Assembly: GCF_035946395.1 (NCBI RefSeq)
Contig: NZ_DASYZI010000336.1
Span: 1-7,292, forward strand
Direction: 5' to 3'
Source: Actinocrinis sp035946395
Lineage (GTDB): Bacteria > Actinomycetota > Actinomycetes > Streptomycetales > Catenulisporaceae
DNA length: 7,292 nucleotides
Position numbers and translations under genes: made by a program. This document shows positions 1 through 5,752 of the stretch, piece by piece (the first letter of the stretch is position 1; each line of letters opens with the position of its first letter). The notes under the pieces are model-generated. The model saw nothing but the letters and a program-made list of their open reading frames with translations, made no database searches and had not been told where the DNA came from.

Positions 1-62
1 GGGCAGCGCAATTGCCCGGCTACCCCCGCCCCCATTGTTCCGCATGTACTGCTTTAAGCCTC

Positions 63-67
63 CGGAG
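63..67 (+). promoter_or_regulatory. Ribosome binding site deciding the GTG 74 start
   Basis: CGGAG followed by 6 nt and then GTG. The earlier in-frame TTG at 35 has no comparable purine-rich motif, and the in-frame ATG at 83 is 15 nt away, so GTG 74 is preferred. Confidence 0.65.
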
Positions 68-73
68 AACACT

Positions 74-1405
74 GTGACATCGATGAACAGGACGACGCGA
101 ACGCGATCCTCCGGCAGGCTCGCCGCGTCCAGAATCGCCACCGCCAGAATCGCCACTGCCGGACTCGCCACCGCCCGGCGAGCCACCGCCAAAATCGCCG
201 CCACCAAGTTCGCCAAGTTCGGCACTGCCAAGTTCGGCACCGCCATCGCAACGACCGCAGCCAGAACCGCGATCGCCATCACGCTGGGCGCCCTGCTCAC
301 CGCCATCCCCGGCGCCGCGCCCGCCGCGGCGCTCACCGCCGCCACGCTCACCACCGCCTCAGGTCCGAGCGCTCCCGGTTCGAGCGCTCCCAGCATCAGC
401 ACCCCCGGCACGAGCCCCAACACCGCCACGTTCGGCATCCAGCCGGCCACCGGAGAGAAGCCCGACAGCCGCGCCCGCCTGACCTACTCGGCGACGCCCG
501 GCGCGCGGATCTCCGACCACATCGCGGTGCAGAACTTCAGCACTCAGCCGCTGCAACTGCACGTGTACGCCAACGACGCGTTCAACACCGCCGACGGCGG
601 CTTCGACATCCAGGCCGCGGCCATCGCGCCCACGGACCTCGGCGCGTGGGTGCACCTGGCGGGCAGCAACTTCATCACGGTGCCAGCGCGTGCCATCGTC
701 ATCGTGCCCATCACGGTCATCATCCCGGTCAACGCGACGCCGGGCGACCACGCGGGCGGCATCGTCGCCGGTCTCAACCGGATCGCCACCGACGCCAAGG
801 GTAACCGGGTCAACGTCGAGGAGCGCGTCGGCACCCGCATCTACATCCGCGTCCCCGGCGCCCTCTCCGCCGCGCTCACGCTGACCAACGTCAAGACGAC
901 GTACCACAACTCGTGGAACCCCTTCGGCGCGGGCAGCGCGACGGTGACTTACACCGTGCGCAACACGGGGAACGTGCGGTTGGCCGGTGCCCTGCACATC
1001 AGCGTGAGCAGCTTCGCCGGCGGCACCCACCAAGCGGTCAACGTGCCGAACCAGGCGGTCAACGTACCGAGCTTCAAGGAGTTGCTGCCGGGGCAGCAGA
1101 TCAGCTACTCGTCGCAGATCGGCGGCGTGCTCCCGTCGTTCGTCATCACCGGCCGGGTGACCGTCGACCCGTCGGCGCTGCCCGGCGACATCGACCCGAA
1201 GGCGTCCAGCGTCTCGGGTTCCGCCTCCACGATCAGCATGCCGTGGGCGCAGCTCATCGTGGTCCTGCTGCTTGCCGGCCTCGCCTTCGAGTTCTTCCGC
1301 CGCCGCCGCAGGCCCGCCACTGCGCCTGCCTCCCCGGCGAAGAAGTCCGCCGCCGGGGCCGGCGCGGCGAAGGCCGGCGCGGCGGGCGTCAAGACGGGAG
1401 GCTGA
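74..1405 (+). CDS. DUF916-type exported cell-surface protein with C-terminal membrane anchor
   Basis: Encodes 443 residues from GTG 74. That start sits 6 nt after CGGAG (63-67); in-frame TTG 35 and ATG 83 have worse spacing. Residues 1-64 are Arg/Lys/Ala/Thr-rich with no acidic residue. A hydrophobic core (about 65-80) and an Ala-rich, possibly cleavable stretch (PGAAPAAA, 79-86) follow, so this looks like a signal peptide with an extraordinarily long n-region. A Ser/Pro/Thr linker leads to beta-rich domains. FGIQPATG at 120-127, the ATPGARISD...VQNFS block and the VPITVIIPVNATPGDHAGGIVAG block resemble the DUF916 (WxL-interacting, peptidoglycan-binding) architecture. A later YTVRNTGNVRLAG segment resembles an Ig-like domain. 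A single membrane helix (about 390-408) is followed by five Arg and an Ala/Lys/Gly tail. No LPxTG motif is seen. DUF916 proteins in Firmicutes act at the cell wall; a wall- or partner-binding role here is inferred. It is followed 3 bases later by the sortase-like gene, implying co-translation. Confidence 0.85.
   Translation: MTSMNRTTRTRSSGRLAASRIATARIATAGLATARRATAKIAATKFAKFGTAKFGTAIATTAARTAIAITLGALLTAIPGAAPAAALTAATLTTASGPSAPGSSAPSISTPGTSPNTATFGIQPATGEKPDSRARLTYSATPGARISDHIAVQNFSTQPLQLHVYANDAFNTADGGFDIQAAAIAPTDLGAWVHLAGSNFITVPARAIVIVPITVIIPVNATPGDHAGGIVAGLNRIATDAKGNRVNVEERVGTRIYIRVPGALSAALTLTNVKTTYHNSWNPFGAGSATVTYTVRNTGNVRLAGALHISVSSFAGGTHQAVNVPNQAVNVPSFKELLPGQQISYSSQIGGVLPSFVITGRVTVDPSALPGDIDPKASSVSGSASTISMPWAQLIVVLLLAGLAFEFFRRRRRPATAPASPAKKSAAGAGAAKAGAAGVKTGG
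129..244 (+). repeat. 15-bp tandem repeat array encoding a cationic pentapeptide repeat
   Basis: Five successive 15-bp units (129-203) vary around CCAGAATCGCCACCG. After an 11-bp junction, two near-identical 15-bp units AAGTTCGGCAC(T/C)GCC follow (215-229 and 230-244). Because 15 is a multiple of 3, the array encodes pentapeptides: RIATA, RIATA, GLATA, RRATA, KIAAT, then KFGTA twice. It lies wholly in the n-region, upstream of the hydrophobic signal core of the DUF916 protein. The pattern suggests growth by slippage or unequal exchange. Confidence 0.85.
1031..1072 (+). repeat. 21-bp in-frame tandem duplication in the DUF916-type gene
   Basis: Units 1031-1051 and 1052-1072 differ at only 3 of 21 positions and encode QAVNVPN and QAVNVPS. 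It probably lengthens a surface loop of the C-terminal Ig-like region. The few differences suggest a fairly recent duplication. Confidence 0.8.
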
Positions 1406-1408
1406 TCC

Positions 1409-2359
1409 GTGTCGCTCACCCTGGAGTCCGCCGAGGCCGCCGAGCCGGAACCCGAACCCGAGCCGTCCGGGCGGGAGGCCGAGCCGCAGCCCGCCGCCGC
1501 GCCGGCGGCGCCGGCCGACCGCGTCGGCATGTGGTTCGTCGGCGTTTCGCTGACCGTGCTCGGCGCGCTGCTGATCGGCTTCCTCGCGGACGTCTGGGTG
1601 ATCGGCTCGCTGCGGCACAGCCGGGACCAACAGGTGGAGTACGCGGCGTTCCGCTACGCGCTGGCCAACGCGAGCGCACCGGTCGGCCCGCTGGACACGA
1701 ACGGCAGGGTGGTCGCGATCGGCACCCCGGTGGCCCTGCTGGAAATCCCCGAACTTGGGATGCGTCAGGTGGTCGCCGAGGGCACCTCGTCGTCGGTGTT
1801 GATGTCCGGCCCCGGCCACCTACCCGGCACGGTGCTGCCCGGCCAGGCCGGAATCAGCGTCATCATGGCGCGGCGCGTGCTGTACGGCGGACCGTTCCAC
1901 TACCTCGACCAGATGCACGCCAACGACACGTTCACCGTGACCACCGGCCAAGGTTCGAGTACGTACCGCGTCATTGACGTAAGGCGCGCGAACGATCCGT
2001 TACCTCCAGACCTGAAGGTCAATCAGGGACGCCTGACGCTGATGACCGCGGACGGCGACGCGTACATCCCCACGGACATCCTGCGTGTGGACGCGGAGCT
2101 GATCTCCAAGGTCCAGCCCACTCCGTCCCGGCTGTTCGACACCAACCCGCCGAACGAGAACGCCCTGGCAGGCGAGCCCGCTGCCTGGATGCCGCTCGTG
2201 CTCTGGGCGCAGGCTCTCGTCCTCGCCGCGATCGCGCTGACCTGGGCGCGGCTGCGCTGGGGCGCACGGCAGGCCTGGCTCGTCGGCGTCCCGACGCTGG
2301 GCATGCTCGGCCTGGCCGTCGCCAACGAAATCGCCCGCCTCCTACCCAACCTCATCTAG
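1409..2359 (+). CDS. Class E-like sortase-fold membrane protein, probably catalytically dead (pseudosortase)
   Basis: Encodes 316 residues from GTG 1409, preceded by GGGAGG (1396-1401) at 7-nt spacing. A Glu-Pro and Ala-Pro rich cytoplasmic tail (1-38) precedes a membrane helix (about 41-66). The extracytoplasmic domain matches class E sortases: GPGHLPGTVLPGQAG at 134-148, YGGPFHYLDQM at 159-169 and LTLMT at 209-213. In active class E enzymes the catalytic His lies in an AGHR motif before YGAPF; here the segment is MARR with Arg155 in that place. The catalytic Cys follows LTLTT; here it is Ala214. The strand that normally carries the catalytic Arg reads TDILRV, with Asp223 at the likely site. 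Transpeptidation is therefore unlikely. Two further C-terminal helices (about 259-281 and 289-306) end the protein. Leu198 is a TTA codon. The gene follows the DUF916-type gene by 3 bases, so the two products probably work together in the envelope, perhaps as a binding or scaffold pair (inference). Confidence 0.85.
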   Translation: MSLTLESAEAAEPEPEPEPSGREAEPQPAAAPAAPADRVGMWFVGVSLTVLGALLIGFLADVWVIGSLRHSRDQQVEYAAFRYALANASAPVGPLDTNGRVVAIGTPVALLEIPELGMRQVVAEGTSSSVLMSGPGHLPGTVLPGQAGISVIMARRVLYGGPFHYLDQMHANDTFTVTTGQGSSTYRVIDVRRANDPLPPDLKVNQGRLTLMTADGDAYIPTDILRVDAELISKVQPTPSRLFDTNPPNENALAGEPAAWMPLVLWAQALVLAAIALTWARLRWGARQAWLVGVPTLGMLGLAVANEIARLLPNLI

Positions 2360-2367
2360 CGACCCGA

Positions 2368-2463
2368 TGAAGATCTTGAAAACGCGCCCGGCTCATTTCG
2401 GCTTGCCGGCTCGATATTCGCTGGCGAACCGGAGCGAACCGGTCGGCCTGAGCAAGATCTTCA
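2368..2463 (+). repeat. 11-bp perfect inverted repeat enclosing two smaller hairpins
   Basis: TGAAGATCTTG (2368-2378) is the exact reverse complement of CAAGATCTTCA (2453-2463). Between the arms are a CCGGC/GCCGG stem (2388-2392 with 2405-2409) and a TTCGCT/AGCGAA stem (2417-2422 with 2433-2438). A 10-bp tandem direct repeat GCGAACCGG(A/T) occupies 2424-2443. As RNA this could form a closing helix with two internal arms. It begins 8 bases after the pseudosortase stop codon, so it could be a 3' processing or termination structure, a small structured RNA, or a remnant of a miniature transposable element. No target duplication is visible. Confidence 0.55.
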
Positions 2464-2693
2464 GTGCACTCCTAAGGGCTGTTCGAACTATGGGGAAGCA
2501 GTCGCGTCGCCAGTCGCGCGCTCGCCGCGTTGCCGGGCCGTACACGGACCCCAGTCCCAGCACGGCCCCCCACCCAGCGCTCGCACGCGCCACGCGTCGC
2601 ACCTTGGTCCGACTCCACAGCTCAGGCACCCCCTAGCCCCGTATCCCTCGGCCAGACAGCCCCACCGCCCGCGCCTTCATCTCACCCCCGTTC

Positions 2694-2698
2694 CGGAG
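2694..2698 (+). promoter_or_regulatory. Ribosome binding site fixing the pstB ATG 2707 start
   Basis: CGGAG with 8-nt spacing to ATG 2707. The open frame continues upstream to 2530, but that segment is a Pro/Arg/Ser-rich low-complexity translation without family similarity, so the start at 2707 is preferred. Confidence 0.7.
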
Positions 2699-2706
2699 CC
2701 CGCCGC

Positions 2707-3531
2707 ATGTCCGACCCGACTGCCCTCCTGACCCCCGTAGCCGCCACGGCCGCGCCCCTCGCCGGACTGGAGGCCCGCTCCATCTCCGCCTGGTTCGGCG
2801 AGCGCAAGGTGCTCGACCGGGTGTCGCTCAGCATGCCCGCCGGCCGGGTGACGGCGCTGATCGGCCCGTCCGGCTGCGGCAAGTCCACGTTTCTGCGCAT
2901 CCTCAACCGGATGCACGAGCTCATACCCTCCGCCACGCTCGCGGGGGAGGTGCTGCTGGACGGCGTGGACGTCTACGACCCGCAGCGCCGCTTCACCGAG
3001 GTGCGCGCGCACATCGGCATGGTCTTCCAGAAGCCGAACCCGTTCCCCGCCATGTCGATCTACGACAACGTCACCGCGGGACTCAAGCTCACCGGCGCGC
3101 GCCTCAGCCGCTCCGAGAAGGACGCCCTTGTCGAGTCCTGCCTGATCAAAGCCGGCCTCTGGAACGAGGTGGGCGACCGGCTCCGGCAGCCCGGCGGCGC
3201 GCTGTCCGGCGGCCAGCAGCAGCGCTTGTGCATCGCCCGCTCGCTCGCGGTCAGCCCCCGCGTGCTGCTCATGGACGAACCCTGCTCGGCGCTCGACCCG
3301 ACCTCGACTCGGCGCATCGAGGAGACCATCCGCGAACTCGTGCACGAGGTCACCATCGTCATCGTCACGCACAACATGCAGCAGGCGGCCCGAGTCTCCG
3401 ACCAGTGCGCGTTCTTCCTGGCCGAGCAGGGGGCGCCCGGCCGCATCGTCGAGCACGGCACCACAGCCGCCATGTTCGGCGCTCCCACGGACCCGCGCAC
3501 CGCCGACTACATCCACGGCCGCTTCGGTTAA
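2707..3531 (+). CDS. pstB: PstB-like phosphate ABC transporter ATP-binding protein
   Basis: Encodes 274 residues, slightly longer than the usual PstB of about 250-260 because of an Ala/Pro-rich N-terminal extension of roughly 20 residues. PstB is the cytoplasmic ATPase powering high-affinity phosphate uptake through PstC and PstA with the PstS binding protein. All ATPase motifs are intact: Walker A GPSGCGKST (53-61), Q-loop Gln108 in the PstB-typical GMVFQKPNPFP, signature LSGGQQQR (166-173), Walker B VLLMDE (186-191), D-loop ALDP (195-198) and switch His222 in VTHNMQQAARVSD. The PNPFPMSIYDN-like and THNMQQAARVSD segments point to PstB rather than other importers. No pstS, pstC, pstA or phoU lies on either side in this window, so the gene is an orphan here and its membrane partners must be encoded elsewhere. 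Stand-alone pstB/phoT genes are known in actinobacteria, for example in mycobacteria. Confidence 0.92.
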   Translation: MSDPTALLTPVAATAAPLAGLEARSISAWFGERKVLDRVSLSMPAGRVTALIGPSGCGKSTFLRILNRMHELIPSATLAGEVLLDGVDVYDPQRRFTEVRAHIGMVFQKPNPFPAMSIYDNVTAGLKLTGARLSRSEKDALVESCLIKAGLWNEVGDRLRQPGGALSGGQQQRLCIARSLAVSPRVLLMDEPCSALDPTSTRRIEETIRELVHEVTIVIVTHNMQQAARVSDQCAFFLAEQGAPGRIVEHGTTAAMFGAPTDPRTADYIHGRFG

Positions 3532-3604
3532 CCCGTTCGTCGGCTATTTCCCACTCTATACCATTAGGTCGCTTTTCGTCACTTCACGGTCATGCGTCAG
3601 CACG

Positions 3605-3634
3605 TTGACTTGATCGAGGCGGACCGGATAGCGT
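3605..3634 (+). promoter_or_regulatory. Predicted sigma70 (HrdB)-type promoter for the MHYT gene
   Basis: TTGACT (3605-3610), an 18-nt spacer, then TAGCGT (3629-3634). This is close to the actinobacterial housekeeping consensus TTGACA and TA(G/A)(G/A)(A/C)T. The predicted transcript would begin near 3641, giving a leader of about 55 nt before ATG 3696. The region just upstream (3541-3590) is unusually AT-rich for this window, as expected near a promoter. Confidence 0.55.
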
Positions 3635-3674
3635 GACTCGCGCGGTACGGCCTGGGAACGCCATGCCGCGGTTT

Positions 3675-3690
3675 CCACATGTGGGGGGAA
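3675..3690 (+). promoter_or_regulatory. Palindrome overlapping the MHYT ribosome binding site
   Basis: CCACATGTGG (3675-3684) is a perfect 10-bp palindrome running directly into the G-rich Shine-Dalgarno stretch GGGGGGAA (3683-3690), 5 nt before ATG 3696. In RNA, TTCC (3673-3676) can also pair with GGAA (3687-3690), masking the ribosome binding site. It could be an operator or a translational switch. The purine run decides the ATG 3696 start over in-frame starts at 3633 and 3663. Confidence 0.4.
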
Positions 3691-3695
3691 TAATC

Positions 3696-4499
3696 ATGCA
3701 CGCCGCTTCATCGATGCTTTCCATGCAGATGCATGGATATATAAACGGTCCGAGCACTCCATTGCTCGCCTACACCATGTCCTGCATAGGTTCCGCACTA
3801 GGTCTTTCGGCCATGTCGCGCGCCCGCGCCACCAAGGGATTCGTCCGCTGGCGGTGGCTGGCTCTCGCCGCGGTGTCGATCGGCGGCACCGGGATCTGGG
3901 TGATGCACTTCATCGCCATGCTCGGATATGACATCACGGGTGTTGAGATCACCTACGACCTGCCGACCACGATCATCAGCATGATCATCGCCATCGTCGT
4001 CGTCGGAGTCGGGTTGACGATCGTGGCCGGCCGTTCGACTGTGCGGGCGCTGCTCGGCGGTGGTGCCATCACCGGCGGCGGAGTCGCGAGCATGCACTAC
4101 ATGGGCATGTCGGCGATGCGCATGGCGGCCGGCGTGCAGTACCGGCCGCTGATCGTGCTCGCGTCCGTGATCATCGCCGTGGTCGCCGCCACCGCGGCGC
4201 TGTGGGCCGCGATGAACATCCGCGGCATCTTCGCCACCATCGGCGCGGCACTCATCATGGGCGTCGCGGTATGCGGCATGCACTACACCGGAATGGCGGC
4301 GATGGTCGTATATTCGGCCCCCGCCCCGGACTCCATGGGCATGTCGGCGAACCAGTTGCTCGAACCGCTGATCGAGGGCATCAGCCTGACCACGATCGTG
4401 ATCCTCTTCGTGGTGGGTCTCGCCGCCACCGAAAACGACCTGCGGCAGCAGGCCGAAATCAGCGCCGACCTGCAAAAGCTCGCCGACCGGCAGAAGTAG
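3696..4499 (+). CDS. Stand-alone MHYT-domain integral membrane sensor-like protein
   Basis: Encodes 267 residues and about seven membrane helices (near 22-40, 54-75, 93-110, 118-140, 152-173, 182-203, 230-244). Three MHYT-type motifs lie near helix ends: MHFI at 70-73, MHYM at 133-136 and canonical MHYT at 195-198, each followed by a small-residue/Met segment (AM, GMSAM, GMAAM). MHYT domains were proposed to bind metal, possibly copper, through the Met and His residues and so sense oxygen, CO or NO; this is a family prediction. In many bacteria the domain is fused to GGDEF/EAL or kinase modules. Here only a short charged, probably helical C-terminal tail (246-267) follows, so any output must go through a partner. 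The N-terminus is also Met/His-rich (MLSMQMHG, 7-14). The gene has its own predicted promoter, and the exporter genes begin 113 bases downstream on the same strand. Confidence 0.88.
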   Translation: MHAASSMLSMQMHGYINGPSTPLLAYTMSCIGSALGLSAMSRARATKGFVRWRWLALAAVSIGGTGIWVMHFIAMLGYDITGVEITYDLPTTIISMIIAIVVVGVGLTIVAGRSTVRALLGGGAITGGGVASMHYMGMSAMRMAAGVQYRPLIVLASVIIAVVAATAALWAAMNIRGIFATIGAALIMGVAVCGMHYTGMAAMVVYSAPAPDSMGMSANQLLEPLIEGISLTTIVILFVVGLAATENDLRQQAEISADLQKLADRQK

Positions 4500-4501
4500 C
4501 C

Positions 4502-4517
4502 GCGCCGTTGTCGGCGC
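4502..4517 (+). terminator. Weak hairpin just after the MHYT gene
   Basis: GCGCC (4502-4506) can pair with GGCGC (4513-4517) across a 6-nt loop, starting 3 bases after the MHYT stop. The stem is short and no T-run follows, so it may only attenuate transcription into the exporter genes, or have no function. Confidence 0.2.
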
Positions 4518-4544
4518 CGTGCCGTAGCGTTTCCCGCAACAGTT

Positions 4545-4600
4545 CGACAACCAACCCAAGCACCACCAGCAACCACACCACACCGACACCACACCCACCC
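4545..4600 (+). other. C-rich, T-free leader upstream of the exporter operon
   Basis: These 56 bases contain by my count 31 C, 21 A, only 4 G and no T, built from CACC/CCAA-like words. The T-free run continues to the ATG at 4613. It ends at the ribosome binding site CGGAGG (4601-4606). RNA of this composition is unstructured and resembles a Rho-utilisation (rut) site or an open ribosome landing region. It makes no sensible protein. Confidence 0.5.
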
Positions 4601-4606
4601 CGGAGG
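4601..4606 (+). promoter_or_regulatory. Ribosome binding site deciding the drrA-like start
   Basis: CGGAGG with 6-nt spacing to ATG 4613. An in-frame ATG at 4709 lies directly before the conserved IEVTGL segment but has no comparable site, so the longer form with a 32-residue extension is preferred. Confidence 0.7.
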
Positions 4607-4612
4607 CAGCCG

Positions 4613-5752
4613 ATGGCGGATTCACCCAGTACCGACGCGCCATCGGTCGACGCACCGGCGGACACCTCGGCCGGCCCGCCGCACGCTCAGCAGCCCTCGA
4701 CCGAATCCATGATCGAGGTCACCGGCCTGGCCAAGAAGTTCAAGACCAAACGCGGCACGGTCGAGGCGGTGCGCGGCATCGATCTGACGGTCCGTCCGGG
4801 CGAGATCGTCGGCTTCCTCGGACCTAACGGAGCGGGCAAGACCACCACGCTGCGCATGCTCACCACGCTGCTCGAACCCAGCGGCGGCACCGCCACCGTG
4901 GCCGGGGCGGACCTGCTACGCCAGCCGGGCGAGGTACGCAAACGGATCGGCTACGTGGCGCAGACCGGCGGCACCGACGGTGCGTGTACGGTCAGCGAGG
5001 AGCTGATCACCCAGGCCGAGCTGTACCGGCTCGGCGGCGCCGAGGCCCGCGAACGCTGCTCGAAACTGCTCGTGCAACTGGACCTGGCCGGCCTTGAAGA
5101 CAGGTTCGTCAAGACCCTGTCGGGCGGCCAGAAGCGCCGGTTGGACATCGCGCTGGGCCTGGTGCACTCCCCGCGGCTGGTGTTCCTCGATGAGCCGACC
5201 ACCGGCCTCGACCCGCAGAGCCGGGCGTACCTGTGGACGCACGTGCGCCGACTGCGTGACGACCTGAACACCACGGTCTTCCTGACGACGCATTACCTCG
5301 ACGAGGCCGACGCGCTCTGCGACCGGATCCTGATCATCGACTTCGGCCGCATCGTGGCCGAGGGCAGCCCGGAGGAACTCAAGCACCGCATCTCCGGCGA
5401 CCTGGTCACGATCGAGCTGAACGGCGACCGCGACCCGGCGGTGGCACTCGCAGCGCTCGACGGCATCGAAGGTGTGCGAGACAAGACCGTCCACGGCCGG
5501 ATCCTCCGGGTGAACGTGGACGCCGGCGGGCAGCAGTTGATGGGCATCATGCGCACGCTCGACGCCGCGGGCGTGCCCATCGCGTCGATCCAGCTGGCCC
5601 GCCCCACCCTCGACGACGTGTTCCTCACCCTCACCGGCCGCTCGCTGCGCGACGACAGCCCGAGCCCCGGCGCGGACCAGGCGAACCAGGAAGCCGCCGG
5701 CGACGAGGGCGCCCAGTCGCAGTCCGGAACCGCAACCGGGAGTGCCCGATGA
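4613..5752 (+). CDS. DrrA-like ABC-type multidrug exporter ATP-binding protein
   Basis: Encodes 379 residues. It is the cytoplasmic ATPase of an ABC-2 type exporter of the daunorubicin-resistance (DrrA) family. An unusual Pro/Ala/Ser/Asp-rich extension (1-32) precedes the nucleotide-binding domain. Motifs are intact: Walker A GPNGAGKT (70-77), Q-loop Gln117 in YVAQTGG, signature LSGGQKR (169-175), Walker B LVFLDE (189-194), D-loop GLDP (198-201) and switch His227 in TTHYLDEAD. The segment after about 250 (SPEELKHRISGDLVTIEL to RPTLDDVFLTLTGRSLRD) is the C-terminal regulatory domain typical of this family. A hydrophilic Gln/Ala/Gly tail of about 35 residues ends the protein. The stop overlaps the permease start as ATGA, so the two are translationally coupled. 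The family exports antibiotics, lipids or other hydrophobic compounds; the cargo here cannot be read from the sequence. Confidence 0.92.
   Translation: MADSPSTDAPSVDAPADTSAGPPHAQQPSTESMIEVTGLAKKFKTKRGTVEAVRGIDLTVRPGEIVGFLGPNGAGKTTTLRMLTTLLEPSGGTATVAGADLLRQPGEVRKRIGYVAQTGGTDGACTVSEELITQAELYRLGGAEARERCSKLLVQLDLAGLEDRFVKTLSGGQKRRLDIALGLVHSPRLVFLDEPTTGLDPQSRAYLWTHVRRLRDDLNTTVFLTTHYLDEADALCDRILIIDFGRIVAEGSPEELKHRISGDLVTIELNGDRDPAVALAALDGIEGVRDKTVHGRILRVNVDAGGQQLMGIMRTLDAAGVPIASIQLARPTLDDVFLTLTGRSLRDDSPSPGADQANQEAAGDEGAQSQSGTATGSAR

Larger units (their letters stand above)
2360..2706. other. Intergenic region upstream of pstB-like gene
   Basis: No convincing gene is seen. An open frame from ATG 2367 to 2636 has mixed third positions, no ribosome binding site, and starts inside an inverted repeat. 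The 5' third (2361-2500) is less GC-rich than its surroundings and holds the inverted-repeat element plus two 8-bp palindromes, AGTGCACT (2463-2470) and GTTCGAAC (2481-2488). The 3' part (about 2540-2700) is C-rich and reads like an unstructured leader. The pstB promoter presumably lies here, but I see no clear -35/-10 pair and no obvious tandem PHO box. Confidence 0.6.

Noticed and set aside
1..17. GGGCA/TGCCC inverted repeat at the window start
   Set aside because: Only 5 bp with a 7-nt loop and no T-run. The upstream gene is not visible, so a terminator call is not supported.
359..1819. Minus-strand open frame of 486 codons opposite the DUF916 and sortase-like genes
   Set aside because: Same shadow effect: compositionally biased translation, no domain motifs, and the plus-strand genes have clear starts and motifs.
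2367..2636. Plus-strand 89-codon open frame between the pseudosortase and pstB
   Set aside because: No ribosome binding site, mixed third-position composition, no family features, and the start codon overlaps the inverted-repeat arm.
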